DNA of 64,000 bases from Mytilisepta virgata (GCA_028015205.1 CM051516.1:31200230-31264229), one strand, 5' to 3'; numbered from the stretch's first letter, positions 1-11,898 are shown. Notes: generated by a model from the letters alone, not told the origin. Numbers and translations are program-made.

Positions 1-250
1 ACAGGCAGCATAAGGGTACATTACTCCTTTGTCACGCAACTCCTCTCAGGTTATTTGGAATACAGGAATGTAAGTTTGCTCAGTAAATGCCCTGCCAATG
101 TAGATTGTGTCAAGGATTTCGGAATTGAATAGCAGCCCTAGGTGCCGAACTACACAGATGGCCCAAGGGTACATTATTCCTTTGTTGTCCAACTCTCACG
201 TTATTAGGAATATCGAACTGAAAGTTGGTTTAGTAATTGTACCTGAATGT
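1..250. repeat. Two-unit tandem repeat, ~155 bp period
   Basis: Two diverged units begin at about 13 and 167, each with AAGGGTACATTA followed by TCCTTTGT, and each later contains AATGTAGATTGTG. It is cut by the window edge. No coding signal is seen. Confidence 0.6.
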
Positions 251-279
251 AGATTGTGCTAAAAATGTCAGTTTTTTTA

Positions 280-1140
280 AGATGCGGTTCCAACTTTGGT
301 CAATTTCCTGGAAGTCTCAAAGACCATTATTGTTTTGATTTTTGACAAGAAACTATGTATTTTCTGGCTCAAATAAGCAATAACATTGGGATCATCTGAG
401 TGTATCTAAGACTATTATTTTTGTAATTTTACTTAGCAATTATAGATTTTGTTTTTATCATATTGGCTTTAAGACTTATCAGAATCATTTTGGATTTCAA
501 AATATGTGATTCCAACTTTAGTAAATTTCCTGAAGGACTACTTTATTTGTGTTTTCTACTTAGCAACCATATATATTTGGAATCACTATAGCAACATCGA
601 TAGTTTTTAATTGTATGGAATTCAAAAATATGAGATTTCAATTTTGATAAATTTCCTGAAAGTGTCTAAGACTATTATTTTTTCAGTTTTACTTAGCAAC
701 CATAGATTTTATTGGATGTTATTAGCTTTAAGATTTATCGGGGTCATTTGGATTTCAAAAATATGTGATTCCAATTTTTTGTAAATTTGCTGAAAGACTG
801 AAAGACTTATTTGTGATTTCTACTTACCAACCATATATATTTGGAGTCCCTATACCAACAACACTAGTTTGAATTGTATGGATTTCAAAAATGTTTGATT
901 TCAATTGCGGTAAATTTCCTGAAAGTGTCTTAAGACTATTATTTTTGGAATTTTACTTAGCCACTTTAGATTTTTTTGCCAATCATATTAGCTTTAAAAC
1001 TAATCTAGATCAGGTGAATTTCAAAATTTTCAATTTTGTTAAATTTCCTGAAAGACTACTTTATTTGTGATTTCTACTTGGCAACCATATATATTTGGAA
1101 TCACTATAGCAACAGCACTAGTTTGATTTGTATGGATTTC
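280..1140. repeat. Tandem repeat, ~258 bp period, 3-4 units
   Basis: Units recur with TGTATGG...ATTTCAAAAA near 614, 875 and 1130. Each unit has two related halves, one with ACTTAGCAACCATAGATTTT and one with CAACCATATATATTTGGA. The short open frames here are by-products of the repeat. It lies directly upstream of the first EGF exon. Confidence 0.7.
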
Positions 1141-1406
1141 AAAAACACAAGAGAAGTGCTGGGATATGCAGCAGGACTCCTTCGCCTTGTATTCTCGTTA
1201 CATTCCGTTTAATTGTATGTTTATTTTTAATTTCATATTTAATGAATAAGCGAATGGTTCATGTCAAGTATTTAAACTTTAAAGTGAATCCAGTATTTCT
1301 GAGAAATTAATTTTTTTCAATACATGTACAGGTCTGTCATTTATATAATAATTTGCATCTACCATAGATATGAATTCATATACTTTCTTTTGCTTCATAT
1401 TTACAG

Positions 1407-1559
1407 TTTGTACAAATGGACATTTTGGCAAAGACTGCACAGAATTGTGTATTGGTTGCTTTATGGATCAGTGTGAACCTTTTCTCGGCATATGTAATAT
1501 TACAGACAGATGTAAACCTGGAATTAAACTTGAAAATAATGGACCAAAGTGTGACAAAT
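1407..1559 (+). CDS. EGF-like exon, long class (153 nt), copy 1
   Basis: This internal exon encodes one extracellular EGF-like repeat. It starts after the acceptor TTCATATTTACAG and ends before the donor GTAAGA. It is 51 codons, phase 1 to phase 1. The product begins CTNGHFGKDCTELC, continues with an FLGIC core and a RCKPGIKLENNG stretch, and ends with two closely spaced cysteines. Glycine-phenylalanine-glycine spacing and eight or more cysteines match the MEGF/Draper type of EGF repeat rather than the calcium-binding type. It closely matches the exon at 28205-28357: the LENNGPKC core is identical and most cysteines align. Reading upstream through the acceptor keeps the frame open for about twelve codons, but that is intron. 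Exon confidence is high; gene identity is moderate. Confidence 0.8.
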
Positions 1560-1619
1560 GTAAGAACACCTTGGCAAACATGAAACCTATTATTAATGTT
1601 GCTGCTGTTAGCTGAGGAT

Positions 1620-2440
1620 TTCTGTTCCTCTTACATTTAAAGGGTAATCATGGTTACCATATAGTATTGCTTATTATTGTACTTCACGCTTGAAACTGCA
1701 ATTATATCGATTACTGTAATATGCTGCATATGAACTTCGGTGATACCTAAATCGAATATAACTGGAGTAATATGCCCACGTGTCTATAAGAGGCCGATAA
1801 CGTCACAATGATAAAACTCGTAGTCAAATATTGTGCTTTATTTCACCGAAAGAACAACGTAATAACAAGCGAATTTTAATGCGAACAATAAGAAAAGGTT
1901 GTTTAAATTAATTGGTTTGATATATTTAATTTATGATCTTAAATAAATGGCATTCAGTGTAATAATCATAATAATAATGGGACCCGACGCGAATTTCAAA
2001 ACTTCGTCTGGATGAAAGGATTGATGTACAGTATCTTGTTAAAAAATGGCGAGCTTATCGAGTGAAATAGATGGGACAACTACATGATATAATATCGAGC
2101 AAACTGTACTTAGTTAAATTTAGACATATAACATTGTGTGATACAAGATAAATATGATTTTTGCCATAATGCTACTCCTTTTTCAAGAAAAAATGCAAGT
2201 TTCTGAATTGTCATATGCTTATTTTTACTTTGATAAATTTTTCATAGAAATTTAGTTCATACATTTGTTACGGTATCCAAAATAGCCTCTCTGCGACTTA
2301 CCGTAATATTTGTTAGATGAAAATTTTCAATTTTACAGTACAAAAACACAAAATTTAGCATTTAAACCAATTTAAGGTTCATACTTATTCAAATTAACCC
2401 CTATCAGACTGTGCAATATAAGACAAAAGGGATTTTTGTT
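1620..2440. other. Intron sequence, no feature recognised
   Basis: AT-rich intron after the first EGF exon. I see no long open frame, inverted repeat or recognised mobile element in it. Confidence 0.5.
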
Positions 2441-2448
2441 TCAAATCT

Positions 2449-3500
2449 TTAAACTGACCTTTGACCATGTCGTGGAGGTCTTGTATTAGATCTCGAATAG
2501 CCTTTGGTGTCTAATTTAAACACGTAGCTCATAGACTCGTAGTTGTTTTTTGTCCATAATCTGTCCAGTTTAAGAGTTCGCTTAGGAATATTAAAGTAAT
2601 CCCATAGGCGATCTTTTAAATGTGTTTGAAAATAATGGTCCAATTCTGGATGATCTCTGCTAATTTCTCGTGCTTTAACATCAAACTCTGTTTTGTCTAA
2701 AGCGGAGGATAGTCCATTTGTCCCAAATAATTTCGAAATTATTAAGGCCCTTTGGCCATCTTTGCAGCCAATTTTATTTTTAGATGGTCAGAAACATTGT
2801 CTTTTATGTGCTTTGTACACAATAGTTTAGATGAATCAGGAAAAACGCTATCGATAGCTTTGGTTAAGCCTGGCTCATCGTCACTACCAAAACGAATGTC
2901 AACACAATTTACAGTTTCATGAATACATGCTTTTACATGGAATAGGAAGGTATGATAAGAGAGAAACGATCCTTCCAAATGAAAAATCATGGGTCCTAGG
3001 AATATAGGGTGATCACCCGACTCTTTCGAAATCACGTTTGAGTTCTCATGTACTAGATTTGTGACATATACTGCTCCTAAATTGAATGTCTTATCGATAC
3101 TTAAGATGCGGTCGTGGTCGGTTTTCATAAAATGCTGCATGTCTTGCATCTATTGTTTTGTATAACATATACTAGACGGTGGTTTATTATTTACATTTGT
3201 ATATACAACCTTTTGGACAAAACACTTCGATTATTTCGTTGGCAACGTTGCCAATAGCATTTTGCTTTGATTTTTTCTTTTCTTTGTACTTTATGTTTCG
3301 GATCTGGTGTGTATCTCTTGGTGCATTATTACCGTTTGTTAGAACCATTTCTTTATAAATCTCCGAATTGGATTTTTTCTGTGTTATACCAGCTTTAATA
3401 CCAACTAATACCTCGGGTTTTGTTAGGATATACTCTTCTGCGTTCAGGCGTCCAAATTTTCTACACCTTTTATGTTTAACTTTGCAATATGTCTGTCACA
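2449..3500 (-). pseudogene. Decayed MULE-type transposase remnant
   Basis: On the minus strand, coding-like protein runs from about 3500 down to 2449 in at least three frame segments. The upstream piece (about 3480-3190) reads CRKFGRLNAEEYIL, then a lysine-rich stretch, and ends at a stop. The middle piece (3149-2742) has SIDKTFNLGAVYVTN, a GP...H segment and FGSDDEPGLTKA, the order expected around the catalytic acidic residues of MULE-type transposases (DxTFNLG and G[TS]D-E motifs), followed by LLCTKHIKDN. After a frameshift near 2745 the protein resumes with LFGTNGLSSALDKTEFD and ends near 2449. Stops and frameshifts make it non-functional. No terminal repeats were identified. It lies in an intron, opposite to the host gene. 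The family assignment is from motif pattern only. Confidence 0.6.
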
Positions 3501-3520
3501 CTTGGTATTATACATTTCTA

Positions 3521-4679
3521 TGACCCCGCCACTAAGTGGTCGGGGCCATATAGTTTTACCCTTGTCAGTCATTCCATCATTCCACAACGAACAGTTATAC
3601 GGACTTCTTTTCTAAACCTCTTCAGGTATTGAGCTGATTTTTGGTACGTTAGTCTGTCATGATGAGTTACAGATCGAGTTTAGGTTTCGTTCCTCTCCAT
3701 TGATTTTTGCCAAAATTACGGTTTTTGGACTTTGAAAATTTCAAAAAATAACAGTTATACCGACTTTTTTTCTAAACACCTACAGGTATTGAGCTTATTT
3801 GTTGTATGTGAGTCTACAATGATGAGCTACAGATCGAATTAAGAAACGTTCAGATTCGCTGATTTTTTTTTGACGAAATTACGGGCTTTTAACTGTGAAA
3901 ATAACAGTTATCCAGACTTTTCTAGGATTGTTAGTCACCATATGTACTAAATCCTATCACACCGCAATTTTGATTCGACAAATTTTACGGGAGCTATTGG
4001 ACTTTAATATTTTTGTGCATGCGACACTACAGGAACACTCTGTGGACGCAACTTTTTATTTGGATTGTATTACAATTGATTTTATTATGTGTTGTCATTG
4101 ATACTGTGCCGCCATTTCAATAAAACACGGTTTGTATATCTTGTGGGGCTTCGACTTTTCTCTGTGGTGAGGAATATATAGCTACGTATATCAATCTTGT
4201 TGGTATGTGAGTCTACCGTCATGATTTACTGATCGAGTTTACGTTTCGTTCCGCTGATTTTTGCCGAAATTACGGGCGTTGCATTTTTTTGTGAAAATAA
4301 CAGTTACAGGGACTTTTTTCTAAACGCCTTCAGATGTTGAGCTGATTTTTGGTATGTGAGTCTACCATGATGAGTTATAGATGGAGTTTACATTTCGTTC
4401 CGCACCGTTGATTTTTGCCAAAATTACGGGCTTTGCACTTTGAAAATTTTGTGAAAATAACAGTTATACTGACTTTTTTCTAAACGTCTTCAGATATTGA
4501 TCTGATTTTTGGTATGTGAGTCTACCATGATGAGTTACAGATCGAGCTTATTTTTCGTTCTGCTCCGCTGATTTTTTTTTCCGAAATTACAGGCCTTTCA
4601 CTATTAAATTGCCACTTATAAAATTTGTCTTCGAACTTTTTTTGCAGACGGGCCATTTGTGTCGTACTGACACATCTAG
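3521..4679 (+). mobile_element. Tandem-core element with hairpin-CTAG end (Helitron-like, non-autonomous)
   Basis: The 5' end is a palindrome (CCCCGCC, 7-nt loop, GGTCGGGG). The core holds about five units of 155-175 bp, marked by AACAGTTATACxGACTT near 3594, 3750, 3905, 4308 and 4468. The 3' end has a perfect 6-bp hairpin (TGTGTC/GACACA), then TCTAG and T. A subterminal hairpin just before CTAG followed by T is the 3' signature of Helitrons. About 200 bp at 3990-4200 does not fit the unit and may be an insertion. Confidence 0.6.
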
Positions 4680-5579
4680 TTTTGCATATATATCTCCGTT
4701 CAAATTTTATAATTATAAATCCGCAAAGATGAATAAATTCTATAATTATTTAGTTCGTAGGTTCTTACAAAAATAAATATAAAATTCAAATGAAAAATTT
4801 GTTTTATATTTTATTTATATATTTAAAATAACTGACAAAAGAGAAAGTTTTGTTTTAAAATAGAATGTAAAATTAAAATCAAATGAACTGAAATGTGAAT
4901 ACTCGTGACCAATGAAGAAAACATAGCAGAATGTGCATTATTATATTTGATTATTTTAATTCACGTAGATACTTTTTTTCCTAAAATGCTAAATTCTAAA
5001 TAAAACAAATATAATTAGACCCCAATCTAATATAATGTATACGGTATATTAATTTATTAATATACACATCATTTGTAGTTATGAACCTAATATAAGGAAT
5101 TATATTAATACCGTTAAAATATTGATCTGGTAAAATACAGTATGAAAACCTATTATAAAAGCTTTCTGTCGTACTGATACGTAACTATCTAGTGTTCAAC
5201 AATACATGAAGCTAGCTAGAGTTCAAGGCATTCAATGCTTTTGGATTTCAAACAAGCTTGAGTGTTAAAGATGGATTGATAATTTAAAAACTAGCTAGCT
5301 ATTGTTGCCAGCAATTTGAACACTAGCTACATGTATTGTCCGTTTTTATGCTTTCTGTTCTACTTACACCATATGGCACTTAAACTTCTTTATTTATCGT
5401 ACATTTTGGTGAAGAAATTACCATCCTATTTTGCATATATTGATGAATTACTTAGAAAAAGTCAAGTGACAAACATTGAAGATAAATAATTATGATTACA
5501 TTTGATCGTCAGAAATGGTGAAAAATTAACACTATTATTATGTAATAGACGCTTACAATAGCCAATTGTATACTTGTAG
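4680..5579. other. AT-rich intron with a partial hairpin-CTAGT repeat end
   Basis: Mostly low-complexity AT-rich sequence. Near 5165-5200, CTGTCGTACTGATACG followed by CTATCTAGT looks like a decayed copy of the 3' end of the element at 3521-4679. No coding signal until the acceptor at 5579. Confidence 0.45.
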
Positions 5580-5714
5580 CATGTAATGACTATCAGTTTG
5601 GTGACAACTGTATGGAGACATGCCACTGTTTTAGTGGACCATGTGATAAACCTACAGGAAAGTGTCCTCAAGGCGGGTGCAAAGAAGGATATCGTGGCGA
5701 CAAATGTAATATAG
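5580..5714 (+). CDS. EGF-like exon, short class (135 nt), copy 1
   Basis: This internal exon encodes one EGF-like repeat of 45 residues. It lies between the acceptor ATACTTGTAG and the donor GTACAAG, phase 1 to phase 1. The product begins CNDYQFGDNCMETCHC, followed by FSGPC, TGKCPQGGCKEGY and a final cysteine before the splice junction. The eight-cysteine pattern with CHCFxGPC and CPxGGCxxGY is shared with the exons at 5940-6074 and 30737-30871, so these three are recent paralogous cassettes. An open frame on the opposite strand across this region is a shadow. The donor is weaker (GTACAAG) than in the other exons. Confidence 0.8.
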   Translation, partial: HVMTISLVTTVWRHATVLVDHVINLQESVLKAGAKKDIVATNVI

Positions 5715-5939
5715 GTACAAGATAATAATGTCTTTGTCTTTTGTTCACAACTTTCTTTCATGTTTCAGTATTAATATGTTATAATTTAAAAGTTTCCTTA
5801 TTTTATGCGTTTTTGAATTTATTCTGAAATTTAAATTTTGATTTCCAGCATTGGATGTTTTTTAATACGATAATTGCAAAAAATGATGCTTTGTCATCAA
5901 TAGCCAAATCATTTAGGAGTCTACAATTTTATCTTGCAG

Positions 5940-6074
5940 CATGTGATGACTACAATTTTGGAGAAGATTGTTTAAATGTGTGTCATTGCTTCAGTGGTCC
6001 ATGTAATACATTTACAGGAGAGTGTCCAGTGGGTGGATGTCAGAAAGGATATGAAGGAGTTTCCTGTAGTAAAG
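5940..6074 (+). CDS. EGF-like exon, short class (135 nt), copy 2
   Basis: Internal exon after the acceptor ATCTTGCAG and before the donor GTGAAT, 45 residues, phase 1 to phase 1. It begins CDDYNFGEDCLNVCHC, then FSGPC, a threonine-rich turn, and CPVGGCQKGYEG before the last cysteine. It sits only 225 bp downstream of the previous short-class exon, which suggests a local exon duplication. The class is closest to EGF repeats of MEGF/Draper-type receptors. Open frame continues upstream through the acceptor, but the cysteine homology starts exactly at the splice site. Confidence 0.8.
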
Positions 6075-6189
6075 GTGAATAATTTTGGTATTTCGACAGA
6101 TGCTTTTCACTGCCATAGTGGAACAAACACATTTTTCCTACAGAAAAATGGAAGAAGCAGCGTTTCAGGGATATATTTTTGGATGTAAC

Positions 6190-6610
6190 ATTAACTGCTG
6201 AATTTCCTTACATCTTTCATGATGCATACTAGTATAGATAAAAACAACTTTTAGGCTAAGTAAATGATGATAATTGCGATTATCTTTCTAGCAACAACTT
6301 GCCCGTATGGTGTTTTCACTGTTAGGGTTTATGTTACTGGTGAAAATTATACTAGCTAATAGTTATTATTTTAGCTTAAGAGAAAATTTGGTGATATGTG
6401 TGAAATGGTCAGCAAATACTGGAACTGAGATTCTAGATAGAATTTATAAACTTACTAGATGATGTATTTTTGTTATTTTTAGTTTGGAAATCGTCAATTA
6501 GTACTAGGTTATAAAGAATACTTTGTATCTTTATCCAAAATTTAGAAATGTGTTGTTTTAAACACTCCTTTTTTCTTAATGATAGAAAAGATTAACATCC
6601 TAAATAAATC
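6190..6610. other. Intron, no feature recognised
   Basis: AT-rich sequence without recognisable coding or repeat structure, ending where the tandem array starts near 6617. Confidence 0.45.
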
Positions 6611-6616
6611 AGAAAT

Positions 6617-9606
6617 TATTATGATTTATTAATATGAAGATCTTCTCCTCTGAAACCCCTGGGGCAATTTGGACCAAACTTTGGTGGAATGGTCCTTGGA
6701 TGGCCCCTTCCAACCGACATGGCTGCTGTGACTGAAAATAGAAAAAAGGGGGATGAATTAAAAAATAGTTTATGTAACTACATGACCAGCTGGAACCAGA
6801 CTTGTCAGCAATGGTTCTTAGATGGTTCTCTTTCAGAATTGTGTCCAATGCCCCCGACGATCAACCAAGATGGACCCACAGCTCAACTTAGTTTAACATA
6901 GGACCGTATGGGAAATTCATGAAACTACTGAGCCAATTGAACCAAACATAACAGCAATGGTCCTTATGTGGTGCTCTTATAGAATTGTGTCCGATGACCT
7001 AGAAGATCAACCAAGATGGCCACCACAGCCCATCTTAATTTAACATAGAACCTTACGGGAAATTCATTTAAAAATCTTGTTTGAACCACTAGGCCAATTG
7101 GAACAAAAATTGCAGCAATGGTCCTTAGATGGCCCTCTTTCAGAAGTTTTCCGATGACCCGGAAGATGAACCAAGATGGCCGCCACAATTGAAATTAGTT
7201 TAACATTGGACCCTATGGGAAAATTCATTAAAAATCTTCTTGTCTGAAACTACAGAGACAGTTGGAACCAAACTTGACAGAAATGGTCCTTAAATGGTTC
7301 TCTGTCAGAAATTTGTCCGTAGACCCAGAATGTCAACGAAGATGACCGCCACAGCCGATCTTAGTTTAACATATGACAATATGGGAAAATTCATTAAGAA
7401 ATCTTTTTGTCTGAAGGCACTACGCCCATTTGAAGCAAAGTTGGCATAAATGGTCCTTCAGTGGTCCTCTTACAGATTTATGTCCATAGACCAAGAGTAT
7501 CAATTTGGTATGTATAGATTACAGCTGAACGTATTTAAACAAAGGAAACTATAGAAAAATTCATTAAAAAATCTTCTTGTCTGATACTACAGAGTTAAAC
7601 TTGGTAGAACTGATCCTAAAATGGTCCTCTTTTAGAAATGTGTCAGATGAACCAGAATGTCAACCAAGATGGCTGCCACAGTCGAATATATTTAGTTAAA
7701 CATTGGAAAACTTTGGGAAAATTCTTTAAACTACAGAGCCAGTTCGAACAAAACTTGACAGAAATGTGTAACGGTTTATTTCTTCCTCTGTGATATTTTT
7801 TCCAGCGGAAGATTTGTCACGGTAAATAGTTTCCAGACATGGTATTTCACAGTTAGATTTCTTCCGGAGGAGTGAAATTCTTTCCATCTTATATGGAAAG
7901 TATTTAATAGTAAATCCTTTCCGGTTAAAATTTCACATAAGCTTGTGAAATAGAATCCCACTGTCTACTATATAAGGTACTCACAATCTATATATACCTA
8001 ACCATAATGATAAATGTGTCACTAAGGTAGAACATATTTGCATAATTTATCAATCAAAGGGAGGTAATTATGAGAGATTTTCATTTTATGGATACTATAT
8101 TCCGGAATAAATTTCATAGTGAAATTGTTTCCTTTTTTCTTAATTTATTAAATATAAAATGATGACTTTAATTAAAAATTAAATAGTCGGAAAATATTTC
8201 ACAGATAAATACTATCCAGCTATGAAATATTTTCCTGGGCACCATTGCGAAGTAAAGTATTGTAGGGAAAGTATTTACCATTAAACAGTTTCCAAAATGT
8301 ATTACACATGACAAAATGCCCTCATATCACATAGGTGAAAACTAATTACAGGTTAAATGTTGACAAAGGGAAATATTTACTGGTAAAAAAATGTCAATGA
8401 CATAATTCAAAATTTAACATCTAGCTTTTAAATTGTTTTTGTTCCTATTTATTGATGGGTTTTGATTCATCTGATTTTGTCACATTTTCAACAACTACAT
8501 TACAAATTAAAATATCATCATACTCTGATTCCTCCATTACTGTAGTGATGCAACTATATTTCTACCTTTACTTTTTTAATTGTACTCACATCTGAAAACA
8601 ACTCACTTGTACCTGTATTTCACTTACCTTATTTTCTTATTGATCAGGATATTATTTCACAATTAAGATCTGTGAAATTATTTCTGGTTTTGTTACATAT
8701 TTTTCATTATAATTTTCTTCCTTTTTATATTGTGATTATGAAATAGAAAATTTTGGTTTCAAAAGGATGATATTTTACTGTAAAATTATTTCCGGATATT
8801 ATTTTACAATTAACATCTATGAAATTATTTCCGATTACAATACAATTGTTTGGTTTTTTTATCTCTACTTTAGCTTTTATTTAATTACTCCATTATGAGT
8901 CCATAGTATTTGCAAAGATTTAGTTTTTTATTAACTTTTCTATATTAATCTTTAAATATGACTACTTTGGCTCAAAACAACAATTTCACACCTTCTATCT
9001 GTAAACCTTTTCCGGTAAAAATTTCATGTCAATGGAAAATATCTCACAGTGAAATAATTTCCACCGGAAAGAATCTTACAATATCATATGTAATATTTTT
9101 TCCGCCGGATGTTATTTCATCCGGAAAGAATTATGCTTTACAAATGGTCCTTAAATGGTTCTCTGTCATAATTGTGTCCGGTGACGCCGATGGTCAACCA
9201 AGATGGCCGCCACAGCCGAACTTAGTTTAATATAGGACAATATGGGAAAATATTTAAGAAATCTTCTTGTCTGAAACCACTAAGCGAATTGAAACCAAAC
9301 ATAGGACGTATAATGAATTTAATTATAGATCTTCTTGTTTGAAACCACTAGGCCAATATGAAAAAAAAATTGGCAGTGATGGTCCTAATTAGTTGGTCCT
9401 ATTTAAGAATTATATCCAATGACTCTACCCGTGATCCAAGATGGCCACCTAAACCAAACATAGTTAAATAAAGGACCTTATGAGAAAAATCACCGAAAGA
9501 TCTTGTTTGAAACTAGTGAGACTGTTGGCTTTACAGCAATGTTCCAGGCTTCCAGTCAAGATGGACATAGTCCAGATGAATGCTACAGGCTACTGGGAGC
9601 CTTTAG
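6617..9606 (+). mobile_element. Family A tandem-core element (~165 bp units), interrupted by a nested insertion
   Basis: Units of about 165 bp share AATCTTCTTGTCTGAAAC, GGTCCTTAGATGGTCCTCTT, CAACCAAGATGGCCGCCAC and TTAGTTTAACATAGGACC. About seven units precede a nested element at 7767-9142, and two to three follow. The right end reads ACAGGCTACTGGGAGCCTTTAG then T, a degenerate hairpin plus CTAG-type terminus. A second, even closer terminus occurs at 9729-9732. The architecture resembles bivalve pearl / Helitron-related non-autonomous elements; this assignment is an inference. Confidence 0.7.
7767..9142. mobile_element. TGTAACGG inverted-terminal element with 4-bp duplication AATG
   Basis: The element begins TGTAACGGTTTATTTCTTCC and ends with GGAAAGAATTATGCTTTACA, an imperfect inverted repeat of roughly 30 bp. 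AATG occurs on both sides (7763-7766 and 9143-9146). Joining the flanks gives the ordinary family A unit text (GACAGAAATGGTCCTTAAAT), which is also present uninterrupted near 7280, so this is a clean insertion. The interior repeats TTTCCGG and TTTCAC words in both orientations and has no coding potential. A 215-bp relative lies at 45970-46184. TGTxR ends with a 4-bp duplication fit Ginger-type transposons or a solo LTR. Confidence 0.75.
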
Positions 9607-10545
9607 TTAATTAGATTGTCCTCTTTCAGGATTATGTCCAATGGTATACACTTTCGTTTCTTGGGTGTTTTTATGACTGTTAATTGGCGAATTGAATCAA
9701 GGTAAGCGATACAACCTCCTGGGAGCCTCTAGTTTAATATATCCGCACTTTGTAAAGCAGAGTTATATAGTGATGGGGGAGTTCTTCCTGCCGGTAACAA
9801 TATCTTCCACTTTTGTATCCACAACTCCTCCGAAACCATCTATTATAATTTAAAGAAACTTTCTCAGATCGTATAATGTCATGGCACACCTCCTATTTTT
9901 TATTTGGTAAAATTCAATTTGTGTTTTCTTTTCCCAAAACCTTTAGTTTGCCATTGCCTTATATGCGACGTATCCATTTTGTATCCGGAACTCCTCTAAA
10001 CCACATATATACTTTAATTTGGATAAATTTAATAATGGAACTTTCTCAGATTCTTATCTATATAATACTATTGTGCACATCCTATTCTGTTTTTGTGACC
10101 AGAATAATTTTTGGGAACTGTTTTACGTTTGGAAAAGTGGGTATACATTTCATTTAGAAGAGGGGGAGGTACTCATTTTGTATCCGAAACTCCTCCTTAA
10201 CCACTTATCATAATTTAATGAAAATTTCTGGAGTCTTAACCATATAATTCCATTAAGCACTTCCTATTTTGTTTATTGGTCAAAATCATGTTTGGGGTTT
10301 CTCTTTCCAAAACAAGGACTTACCAAGACATGGATTTCGTCCGTCCGACTACCTATTTTCTATCCGCAACTCCTCCTTAACCACTTATCATAAATTATTG
10401 AAGCGTACTCAGCTTTTTAACCATATGATGCCACTGTGCACCAGATATTTGGTCCATATTGTTTTTGTAGATTCCCTTACCATACTATGGACGTTGCATG
10501 TGGCATGGCTATCATTTTGTGAGCTTGGATGACAGTACCTCTAGT
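9607..10545. repeat. Tandem repeat, ~160-200 bp period, four units
   Basis: TATCCxxAACTCCTCC recurs near 9820, 9979, 10181 and 10365, each followed by CCAC...TATCATAA-like text. The right end near 10530-10540 reads ACAGTACCTCTAGTTTT, possibly another CTAG-T terminus. Open frames here are not coding. Confidence 0.6.
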
Positions 10546-10824
10546 TTTTCATCCAATTTTAAAAGATTTTTACTTTTACTTAATCTTGATGTGTGTTTCC
10601 AGTAGTATTTGCACATATTTCTTCTATCTTTTACGGTCTTTGAGATTTAAGGGGTTAAAAGAGCCAAAAATGCAATGCATCTTGGCATAAAATTTATTTT
10701 ATTTTTCATCTAATTTTAAAGGAAATTTCTCTTTTTATTCACCTTGGTGAATGCTTTCATTAGTATGTTAACAATTTTTTTCTATCTTTTCTTATTTCTG
10801 AGATACAAGGGGTCAAAGTTTTGG

Positions 10825-11488
10825 CTAGGCACCTGTGATGGATCACGGGGGCTCAACAAATAGAGCTGTCTAGCGCGTCCCCAGGTGGCGGATAGGGGAG
10901 ACCCTCTTGTTAGTGTTTGTCAGGTCATAATACGGAAAGCCTGACCTCGGACCATAGTGGTAACGTGTTTGGAGAATGCCACACTCCCTGCACGCTAAAG
11001 ACCCCTTCTGTAGTTTCGAAAAAGAGTAGGCTAATTCCGCTACAGAAGGCTAAATTATCCTACCCTACCCAACCATCCTCCTTTTACAGTGGCAGTCAAA
11101 ATTGATTCCCCTTTGTGTCCTGACCCACCCCTATTTGAATTTTATATTAGCAAAATTAAAAAATAATAGAATTATTAAGGGTTCGTTCCTTGTATCGCAC
11201 ATGGTAGATCTCCTTAGCTGAAATTTGGCTTCCTATTTCGGTATTTTTGGTTATGAGTACTTCTTGTTTTAAAATAAGTTTGGTTTTTGGTCTTCGAAAT
11301 ATTTCGGTTTTAATGCTGCTGATGAGAGGCAACTCCTTGAAATGCGTCGTATACAGCATAGTATAAATTTACTATATCTAATATTATTATCTTTGCATTG
11401 TTATTTTGATAAATTGAGCTGGTTCTCGTCCTGAAGAAGCATGAAATATTTGCCACTAAAGGTCCTTAAGCAACAATCAATCAATCAA
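10825..11488 (+). mobile_element. Non-LTR retrotransposon fragment or SINE with (CAAT)n tail and 12-bp duplication
   Basis: A 664-bp insertion with exact 12-bp flanking repeats TCAAAGTTTTGG at 10813-10824 and 11489-11500. It ends in a CAAT microsatellite, typical of the 3' tail of some CR1-like LINEs and their SINE partners. The 5' part starts CTAGGCACCTGTGATGG. No reverse transcriptase is present, so it is 5'-truncated or non-autonomous. Part of its body (11257-11405) is repeated at 13815-13965. Confidence 0.65.
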
Positions 11489-11579
11489 TCAAAGTTTTGG
11501 AGGAAAAATACAATTTTTGTTTTTCATCCGATTTCAATGGCGATTTGTTTCTCTTAGTTTAAACTTATTTATTTATAGT

Positions 11580-11898
11580 GGATTGGAAACAAGTTATACC
11601 AGCTTATACTAATCTATCTCAACTTGGCGGATGCGAGAGCAGCCCCTGTTGTGGCATTTAAGCCTATTCTTTTTCGACATCTACAGAGGAGTCTTTTAAA
11701 ACGTGCTAAGTGTGTTGCTCTCCCTTAATACGGGACGGCCATTTTCCGTCCCCATCCGACAGACTTGCATCTTTTACAGAGACCATCCTCGCAAATGGTG
11801 TCGATGGGGCATCGCAAATATGATCCCTGATATTTTTTTTTTTATCCAAAACGGGAATCGAACCAGGGACCTTTGGCTTCGTAGTCCGATGCGGATTT
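11580..11898 (-). mobile_element. tRNA-derived SINE, head truncated
   Basis: On the minus strand the sequence has a T-arm/B-box-like GGTTCGATTCCCG preceded by an anticodon-arm-like region near 11855-11890. This is followed downstream by a body containing GACGGAAAATGG and GGCTTAAATGCCAC. The 5' half of the tRNA-like head is missing near 11898. The body resembles a SINE I associate with bivalves. No clear target duplication was found. Confidence 0.5.

Noticed and set aside
7767..9142. A CRISPR-like array of repeated words
   Set aside because: The TTTCCGG/TTTCAC words are irregularly spaced and in both orientations inside an inverted-repeat element in a eukaryotic genome.
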